DNA from: CAZPRY01 sp964589175
Lineage (GTDB): Bacteria > Fidelibacterota > UBA2242
Length of the DNA stretch: 21,567 nucleotides
Assembly (NCBI GenBank): GCA_964589175.1
Contig: CAZPRY010000061.1
Span: 1-21,567, forward strand
Direction: 5' to 3'
The first letter of the stretch is position 1, and each line of letters begins with the position of its first letter. Positions 16,300 through 21,567 of this stretch are shown piece by piece. The notes under the pieces are model-generated. The model had not been told where the DNA came from. It made no database searches and saw nothing but the letters and a program-made list of their open reading frames with translations. The position numbers and the translations under genes were made by a program.

Positions 16300-17670
16300 A
16301 TGAACGAATTGAAACCTAAATACAGTATCCTGGTTGTGGAAGACAACCAATCCATGCGCGAAGGAATTGTCGCCTCGCTCCGCAAAGAAGCTTACCTTGT
16401 GGATTCTGCCTCCGATGGGAAACTCGGAATGGAGAAATTCCGGCAATCGTACCATAATCTGATGATAACGGACATTAAAATGCCTCAGATGGACGGTATC
16501 GATCTTTTCCATCGCGTCAGGGAATTATCCCCCGCCACCGATGTTATTCTGATCACCGCTTATGCAACGGTCGAGCTGGCGGTTTCTACTCTGAAGCAGG
16601 GAGCAATTGACTTTATCACTAAACCGTTCTCCAACGCCGAACTGCGCAGCAAAGTCGAAGAGATATTTCAACGCTGGGCAAATATTCAGCAAATCGGGAA
16701 CGAGATGCCGGCAAACGATCTGATCATCGGGAATTCTGCGGTGATCCGCAAGATTAAGTCACTGATTCAGAAGGTCGCGCAGGTTGAGAGTCCGGTGCTG
16801 ATTACTGGCGAAAGTGGTACCGGTAAGGAGTTGGTTGCCCGGACGATCCACAACGAAAGCCCGCTTAAAAAAGGCCCTTTTATCGCCGTAAACTGTGCTG
16901 CGCTGAGCGAATCGCTGCTCGAGAGCGAACTGTTCGGGCACGAAAAAGGCGCCTTCACGGGTGCGGTTAAAAGTCATGCCGGAAAGTTCGAGCAGAGTCA
17001 CGACGGAATCATTTTCTTAGATGAAATCGGCGACATGTCACCCGGTTTACAGGTCAAACTCCTGCGCGTCCTACAGACCAAAAAATTCCAGCGAGTCGGC
17101 GGAGAAAGCTTTATCAGCAGCGATTTCCGCCTGATTGCAGCCACCAACAAGGACCTGCAGAAAGAAGTGAATGACGGTAATTTTCGGTCGGATCTATTCT
17201 ACCGGCTGAATGTCATCCCGATCCATCTTCCCCCACTGCGTGATCGTAAAGAAGATATACCCCTGATCGCGGATTTTATCCTGCATTCCAAATCGGCCGT
17301 GCTGGGTCGTTCGGTACCTTCGCTGGATAAGACCTTTCTGCGTAAGCTGCAATACTACTCATGGCCCGGCAACGTTCGTGAGTTGGAAAATTTTATCGAA
17401 CGCGCACTCGTATTCGTAGATGATGATGTTCTCACCGATTCGCTCTTTTCCTTTTCCGACGGAAATCAAGCGAACTCCACCGCCGCTCACCTACCCCCTT
17501 CCGACCTGGTTTCGCATCTGGAAAAAATCGAGCGCGAAATCCTCGTGAACGCCCTGCGCGAAAACCGGGGCATCAAGCAACGCACCGCGGATAGTCTCAA
17601 TATCAAGACGAGCACGCTCTATTATAAAATCGAAAAATACAAAATCGAAGAGAGCGAATATGCCCTATAA
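16300..17670 (+). CDS. sigma-54-dependent response regulator (NtrC/AtoC family)
   Basis: The 456-residue regulator has three domains. The receiver (about 8-120) has the phospho-acceptor Asp58 in MITDIKMPQMDG and the conserved KPF near 108. The AAA+ domain has Walker A GESGTGKE (170-177), the sigma-54 contact loop GAFTGA (217-222), Walker B IIFLDEIGD and the arginine segment FRSDLFYRLNV. The C-terminal Fis-type helix-turn-helix (about 415-450) reads RTADSLNIKTSTLYYKI. It should activate RNA polymerase carrying sigma-54 when phosphorylated by the adjacent kinase. The intact GAFTGA predicts a true activator. The last 11 bases overlap the next gene. A candidate target promoter lies 2.2 kb downstream at 19863-19878. 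Confidence 0.95.
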   Translation: MNELKPKYSILVVEDNQSMREGIVASLRKEAYLVDSASDGKLGMEKFRQSYHNLMITDIKMPQMDGIDLFHRVRELSPATDVILITAYATVELAVSTLKQGAIDFITKPFSNAELRSKVEEIFQRWANIQQIGNEMPANDLIIGNSAVIRKIKSLIQKVAQVESPVLITGESGTGKELVARTIHNESPLKKGPFIAVNCAALSESLLESELFGHEKGAFTGAVKSHAGKFEQSHDGIIFLDEIGDMSPGLQVKLLRVLQTKKFQRVGGESFISSDFRLIAATNKDLQKEVNDGNFRSDLFYRLNVIPIHLPPLRDRKEDIPLIADFILHSKSAVLGRSVPSLDKTFLRKLQYYSWPGNVRELENFIERALVFVDDDVLTDSLFSFSDGNQANSTAAHLPPSDLVSHLEKIEREILVNALRENRGIKQRTADSLNIKTSTLYYKIEKYKIEESEYAL

Positions 17671-18664
17671 TAGAAGACGCAAGCATAGAATTAAAACGCA
17701 ATTCGCAAATTTTGCAGGCATTTTTATATTCCTCCTCCTGACGGTCAATCCATCAGCCGGCCTCGCGCAATCCCAATCGACAGATCAGTTACGGAATCAG
17801 TTACAGGACGAACTGAATCAGATTACTGCCCTTCAAACCCGGATCAATAAAGTCGAAAGCGATTTGAATAAAATCGATCAGGATCTGATCCATCTCCGGG
17901 CACCTGAAGGAAACTCCTGGTACTCTCACCGCCGGGCCGTGAAATTGAAAAGCAAAAAAGCAACTGTTAGCGAACAATTATCAGACCTGGTCATACAGCA
18001 GCGCGCTCATAAAGAAAGCGCCGCTGCCATCTCTCACAATTTCTACAGCCGTATCTCCACCCGGATCGACTCGTTGATCGAAGCGATCCATCCGAATGAA
18101 ACCGCCGCCGCCCGCAAACAGCAGATGACGCAACTGCTTGAATTGAAATCCCAACGGGATTGGCTGGTCGAATCGCAATACCTATACTCGGATTATCCCG
18201 TCCCGGAAGGGATCGCCGATGACCAGGTCTTCGCTTTTCTGCGCGAATCTAAAAATAATGCCACCCTCAGAAACGAATTCCAGGAATTGATCGGCGAGAA
18301 AATCGATCAAGTCAACATGATTATCGCCGCGGCCCGGGAAGAGAGCACCCTTCGGCATCGCCTGGCCCAGTTCAGTAACGAGATGTCTGCTATATCGGGC
18401 GAGATTGACCTCAGGTCCGCGACCACTACTGGACCGATCGCAACCGGCTGGGATGGTGCAACCGACCAGGAAACTTATTCTAATGGTAATATTGATATCG
18501 CACGTAGGGAGAAGAACGCTGACCAGAGTATCCCGGCAACTGTCACCCAGACGGATTTTCTGTTTTTATTCTATAATCTGACGACCGACGATATGAACAC
18601 CTATATTAGCCAATTGGATTCTATCCGTCGGTCCTATGTTAAATTATTGACCGAATTGCAATAA
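17660..18664 (+). CDS. exported coiled-coil protein of unknown function
   Basis: The 334-residue protein begins with a basic N-terminus (RRRKHRIK) and a hydrophobic stretch ending GLAQ, a signal peptide with likely cleavage after residue 36. Residues about 38-85 form a heptad-rich coiled coil (LRNQLQDELNQITALQTRIN and onward); more helical, charged sequence follows to about 250. A Thr/Gly/Asn-rich linker comes next, then a C-terminal helical segment with FLFLFYNLTTDD. It has no cysteine and no enzyme motif. The start codon lies inside the response regulator gene (11-base overlap), which implies translational coupling and a functional tie to the two-component system. A periplasmic accessory or structural partner is plausible. 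I recognise no named family. Confidence 0.75.
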   Translation: MPYNRRRKHRIKTQFANFAGIFIFLLLTVNPSAGLAQSQSTDQLRNQLQDELNQITALQTRINKVESDLNKIDQDLIHLRAPEGNSWYSHRRAVKLKSKKATVSEQLSDLVIQQRAHKESAAAISHNFYSRISTRIDSLIEAIHPNETAAARKQQMTQLLELKSQRDWLVESQYLYSDYPVPEGIADDQVFAFLRESKNNATLRNEFQELIGEKIDQVNMIIAAAREESTLRHRLAQFSNEMSAISGEIDLRSATTTGPIATGWDGATDQETYSNGNIDIARREKNADQSIPATVTQTDFLFLFYNLTTDDMNTYISQLDSIRRSYVKLLTELQ

Positions 18665-18702
18665 AGAACTGACCGGCCCGTAAAGAGCACACGATTCGAA
18701 GC

Positions 18703-19764
18703 TTGAACAACGCCAAATCATATTATCCGTTCTGGATTCTATTCTTATTATGGAACATTTGTAGCTCTGCATTCGCTCAAACGAAACTCCATCCCTACAG
18801 TTTTTTCCTTAAAACCGAAGCCGGCTACGAAACCAACATTCTCGAAAGTTATTTGACCAGCAAAGACGACAATACGCTGTATATCTGGGGCGGTTTTCGC
18901 TATGATCATTATTCCCGGAAGAATCGCTTTCACCTCAATCTCCTGTCCAACATATCCCTCTATTCCGATTACTCCTCAGAAAACAAGAACAGCAACAACA
19001 TCACCCTGTTTTATCGTCGAAAATTTTCTCAGATTCTTTCGCTTGAAACGGATATCAACTTGTTTCATAAATCCTGGTACAATATCGCCGATTACCATTA
19101 TTTCAACGGCTGCGGTTCTGCCTTGCTGGGAATGCAATTCCAGCGGATGAGCGTTCGTGTCGGGCCGCAATTGCGCAGGAATCGTTACCGGATTAATCCA
19201 AATTACGACTCCGATGTTTCCGGTTTCGTTCTGAAAGCGAGCTACCCGGTTCGACCGGCTTTTTCCCTGCATGTCGACACGCAATACGATTTTATCGATT
19301 ATGCACAGCGTAGCGTATTTCAGAGGGCAGAGTTCGGTGATAGTTCCAAAATGCAGGACGATCGCATTTTTCTCCTTAATGCCGGAGTGGAGTATCACAA
19401 AGATCTGATTGCCGGTGTTGCTTTTCAGCTGATCCGTCTCTCCTCGAACAGCTTCTTATCGGAATATTGGGGCTACTCTCTGCAGGCCTACGCCACCAAA
19501 CGATGGCATCAAACCATCCTGCAGTTGGCCGTGCAATTGTTCCTGAAGGATTATTCCAAGGAATTGATCGCCCATCTGGTTGACTACTATCCCGATCCGG
19601 AACAGAACATTCAGAACCAAATCCTCTTCGGCTGGGAACGACCGCTCCGAAAAGGGCTGTCTGCTACCGGCAAAGCGGCCCTGATGCGCAATGAGAGCCG
19701 CTACAGCGGCGTTTATTACGATAAATGGTACATCTCGGCCGGCATCCAATATCGTTTCGAATAA
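18703..19764 (+). CDS. putative outer-membrane beta-barrel protein, TTG start
   Basis: The protein has 353 residues. The only sensible start is TTG 18703: no ATG occurs before residue 143, while the frame from TTG gives a proper signal peptide (YYPFWILFLLWNICSSAFAQ, cleavage after residue 25). No strong ribosome-binding site is seen, so expression may be low or coupled. The mature chain is a series of amphipathic strands rich in Tyr, Phe, Arg and Asn, with tight turns, ending in IQYRFE, as in barrels that begin strands with GYETN after the signal. It follows the coiled-coil gene by 38 bases and probably belongs to the same operon as the kinase and regulator. It resembles hypothetical surface-barrel proteins without known function. 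Confidence 0.7.
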   Translation: MNNAKSYYPFWILFLLWNICSSAFAQTKLHPYSFFLKTEAGYETNILESYLTSKDDNTLYIWGGFRYDHYSRKNRFHLNLLSNISLYSDYSSENKNSNNITLFYRRKFSQILSLETDINLFHKSWYNIADYHYFNGCGSALLGMQFQRMSVRVGPQLRRNRYRINPNYDSDVSGFVLKASYPVRPAFSLHVDTQYDFIDYAQRSVFQRAEFGDSSKMQDDRIFLLNAGVEYHKDLIAGVAFQLIRLSSNSFLSEYWGYSLQAYATKRWHQTILQLAVQLFLKDYSKELIAHLVDYYPDPEQNIQNQILFGWERPLRKGLSATGKAALMRNESRYSGVYYDKWYISAGIQYRFE

Positions 19765-19786
19765 CGCTCCTAATCCCCGTATTCCA

Positions 19787-19818
19787 TCAGAAAGCTGACG
19801 TTATTTTCAGAAAGCTGA
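19787..19818. promoter_or_regulatory. two identical 12-bp dyads 20 bp apart, candidate enhancer (UAS)
   Basis: TCAGAAAGCTGA occurs at 19787-19798 and 19807-19818. Each copy is itself a dyad, TCAG-N4-CTGA, and the start-to-start distance is exactly 20 bp, about two helical turns. They lie about 70-100 bases upstream of the transcription start predicted by the sigma-54-like element at 19863-19878, where NtrC-type activators usually bind. Note that the second copy can also pair with CAGCTCTG at 19826-19833 to form a bulged hairpin, so part of this may be an RNA structure at the end of the preceding operon. Confidence 0.5.
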
Positions 19819-19862
19819 AATCGATCAGCTCTGTCGGTGGATTTCCCTCCTTATAAAATCTC

Positions 19863-19878
19863 TGGAACGGTCTTTGTA
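19863..19878 (+). promoter_or_regulatory. sigma-54-like (-24/-12) promoter element
   Basis: TGGAACGGTCTTTGTA compares with the consensus TGGCACGNNNNTTGCW: the GG of the -24 box and the TTG of the -12 box are in place and 12 bases separate their key positions. Two mismatches occur, A for C in the -24 box and GT for the usually invariant GC at -12. Transcription would start near 19889, giving an 89-base leader for the lipoprotein gene. A sigma-54 activator is encoded upstream at 16300-17670. Moderate confidence because of the -12 mismatch. Confidence 0.42.
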
Positions 19879-19977
19879 TATTTGATAAGCGATGATAAAT
19901 GCCATTGAAATCAAGATTCACGTAATGTAAGCGAACACATCAATGTTGAGTGCATTAAAACAGGAACTGACAGTACC

Positions 19978-20442
19978 ATGAAGAATAGACAAACATATCA
20001 GCCAATTCTTCTGTTCTCTGCTATGGCGGCCATATTACTCTTAACCGTAATCGGCTGCGATCACCGCAATCCCCTCTATTTCGATGAAGGGCAGGATTTT
20101 GTGGTCTTGCATTATGGCGAATGCAAGACCGGCGACATTACGCAACTGGAAATTGGTTTTAACCGGGTGGTTTCCGACTCGCGCTGCCCAAACGGCGAGC
20201 GCTGTTTCTGGGAAGGAAAAGCCGAGATTGAAATCTGGATTCATCCCCGGAACCGGGACATCACTTTCATCAACCTGCCGCTTACCGGTTATACCTTCGC
20301 CCAGGATTCCATGCGTCACGTCGGTGTGGATACCCTCGGCTATAGCTTTGCGCTGGTTGAGTTGAATCCATATCCGGAATTCAAGAATACCATCGAGGAT
20401 TCCGATTACGAAGCCAAGATTATGTTTCAAGTTTTAGATTAA
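19978..20442 (+). CDS. small lipoprotein with conserved DSRCPxxxxCxW motif
   Basis: The 154-residue protein carries a lipoprotein signal: basic N-terminus, hydrophobic stretch and lipobox VIGC with acylated Cys27. The mature part has a conserved-looking centre, DSRCPNGERCFWEGKA (67-82), whose cysteines 70 and 76 could form a disulfide. Similar Cys/Trp motifs occur in uncharacterised exported proteins of many environmental bacteria. The rest is beta-rich (EIEIWIHP, ITFINLPLTGYTF, YSFALVELNPYP, AKIMFQV), suggesting a small immunoglobulin-like or barrel sandwich. It lies 28 bases before the serpin gene and is likely cotranscribed with it. The function is unknown. Confidence 0.75.
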   Translation: MKNRQTYQPILLFSAMAAILLLTVIGCDHRNPLYFDEGQDFVVLHYGECKTGDITQLEIGFNRVVSDSRCPNGERCFWEGKAEIEIWIHPRNRDITFINLPLTGYTFAQDSMRHVGVDTLGYSFALVELNPYPEFKNTIEDSDYEAKIMFQVLD

Positions 20443-20470
20443 TTAAAATACACAGGTAATGGAGGAGAAT

Positions 20471-21567
20471 ATGAAAAAACACCTATCCACTTTTAATCTT
20501 TTTCTGTTCCTGCTGATATTGGCCGGATGCACTAAGAATAACGTCGGTCCGGACATTCAGCCGGTGCGCGAACTCACTACGTCCGAGATCAAATTGACTG
20601 AGGCGGACAACCTCTTTGGTTTGAAGCTTTTTAAAGAAATCGTCTCGACCGAGCCGGACAAGAATATCTTCATCTCGCCCCTTTCCGTCTCAATGGCCCT
20701 GGGCATGACCTATAACGGCGCCAACAACGAGACGCGAACCGCCATGCATCAGACACTCGAATACGGCGAACTAAATCAAGAGGATATCAACTCATCCTAC
20801 CAGAGTTTGATTCAATTGCTCCAAAACCTTGATCCAAAGGTCCAGTTTAATATCGCCAATTCGATCTGGTACCGCGAAGGCTTCTCCGTTCTGCCGGATT
20901 TTCTCACTCTCAACCAGACCTACTTCGACGCCGTCGTACAGGCTCTGAACTTCAGCGACAATGCTGCAGTAACGACAATCAATAATTGGGTAAGTTCCAA
21001 GACGAACAGTAAAATTAAGAAGATTGTCGATGAGCCTATCGATGCCAATACGGTGATGTTTCTGATCAACGCGATCTATTTCAAGGGCACCTGGACCTAC
21101 GAGTTTGATAAGGCATACACAACTTCCCAGAATTTTTATCAAGACCCTCTGGCGCCTGTTCAATGCAAATTGATGACGCATACGGCAACCCATCGCTATT
21201 TCAGCAACGAACAAATGCAGGCAATCGATCTCACTTATGGCGATGAGAAATTCAGCATGACTGTCTTGCTGCCGAATGCCGATGCAGATATCGATGAATT
21301 CATCGCGCAAATGGACAACGAAACGTGGAATACGTGGATGCAGGAGTTTTCGCCTACAGAGGTAGCGCTCTACCTGCCGAAGTTCCGAATTGAATACGGA
21401 ATCGAGATGAATGATGTCCTGTCCGCTCTCGGCATGGAGATCGCCTTTGACCCGGATCTGGCTGACTTTTCCAATATCAATCCCGATGAGCAGCTTTTCA
21501 TCAGCAAAGTTAAGCATAAAACCTTTGTGGATGTGGACGAGGAAGGTACGGAAGCAGCAGCGGTTAC
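20471..21567 (+). CDS. lipoprotein serpin (serine/cysteine protease inhibitor), 3' end outside the window
   Basis: The frame opens at ATG 20471 after a strong GGAGGAG (20461-20467) and stays open to the window edge, 365 full codons. A lipobox LAGC (Cys20) predicts a lipid-anchored envelope protein. Serpin landmarks occur in order: NIFISPLSVSMALGMTYNGA near 72, LINAIYFKGTW near 198, VALYLPKFRIEYG near 298, and the hinge EEGTEAAAVT (from residue 357). Gly at P15, Thr at P14 and the alanine run at P12-P10 are those of inhibitory serpins, which trap a protease by loop insertion. The P1 residue and reactive loop lie beyond the window, so the target protease cannot be inferred. It is the second gene after the lipoprotein at 19978-20442. 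A 241-codon antisense frame inside it is spurious. Confidence 0.95.
   Translation, partial: MKKHLSTFNLFLFLLILAGCTKNNVGPDIQPVRELTTSEIKLTEADNLFGLKLFKEIVSTEPDKNIFISPLSVSMALGMTYNGANNETRTAMHQTLEYGELNQEDINSSYQSLIQLLQNLDPKVQFNIANSIWYREGFSVLPDFLTLNQTYFDAVVQALNFSDNAAVTTINNWVSSKTNSKIKKIVDEPIDANTVMFLINAIYFKGTWTYEFDKAYTTSQNFYQDPLAPVQCKLMTHTATHRYFSNEQMQAIDLTYGDEKFSMTVLLPNADADIDEFIAQMDNETWNTWMQEFSPTEVALYLPKFRIEYGIEMNDVLSALGMEIAFDPDLADFSNINPDEQLFISKVKHKTFVDVDEEGTEAAAV

Noticed and set aside
20792..21517. Long minus-strand open frame of 241 codons
   Set aside because: It lies entirely antisense to the serpin, whose frame carries family motifs in order; the antisense translation has no recognisable domain.

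Overview
The window looks like a chromosomal segment from a Gram-negative bacterium outside the best-studied phyla. An outer membrane is implied by three proteins that look like signal-peptide-bearing beta-barrels and by two lipoproteins. The mix of YhaM-like exonuclease, split saccharopine-pathway enzymes, archaeal/fungal-type Asd, an NtrC-type regulator and a lipoprotein serpin would fit a lineage of the FCB superphylum (for example KSB1 or Calditrichota). That placement is inference; no rRNA or tRNA gene is present to test it.

Layout: all genes left of about 7.66 kb run leftward and all genes right of about 7.9 kb run rightward, diverging from a 240-base AT-rich region that carries several palindromes. 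On the left, reading leftward, a lysine-catabolic pair comes first (lysine-ketoglutarate reductase at 6333-7652, then saccharopine dehydrogenase at 4916-6235), ending in a clear rho-independent terminator at 4868-4891. A second leftward unit follows: a YhaM-like 3'-5' exoribonuclease, an orphan ECF-transporter S component, and two exported proteins predicted to be outer-membrane beta-barrels.

On the right there is an AhpF-like NADH:disulfide oxidoreductase without the AhpF N-terminal domain, then a compact threonine operon (thrA-asd-thrB-thrC, 9101-14862) covering four of the five steps from aspartate to threonine as two enzymes plus a bifunctional fusion. Next comes a signalling module: membrane histidine kinase, sigma-54-dependent response regulator, an exported coiled-coil protein that overlaps the regulator gene by 11 bases, and an outer-membrane beta-barrel. 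After it, a 213-base gap holds two identical 12-bp dyads exactly 20 bp apart, followed at the right distance by a sequence resembling a -24/-12 (sigma-54) promoter. This precedes a small Cys-rich lipoprotein and a lipoprotein serpin with an intact inhibitory hinge; the serpin runs off the right end of the window.

The most interesting reading is that the kinase/regulator pair controls the lipoprotein-serpin unit through the dyads and the sigma-54-like promoter, a possible envelope-protection circuit against foreign proteases. This is a hypothesis from layout and motifs. No gap without a gene exceeds 300 bases. I saw no tRNA, rRNA, CRISPR array, insertion sequence or phage gene.
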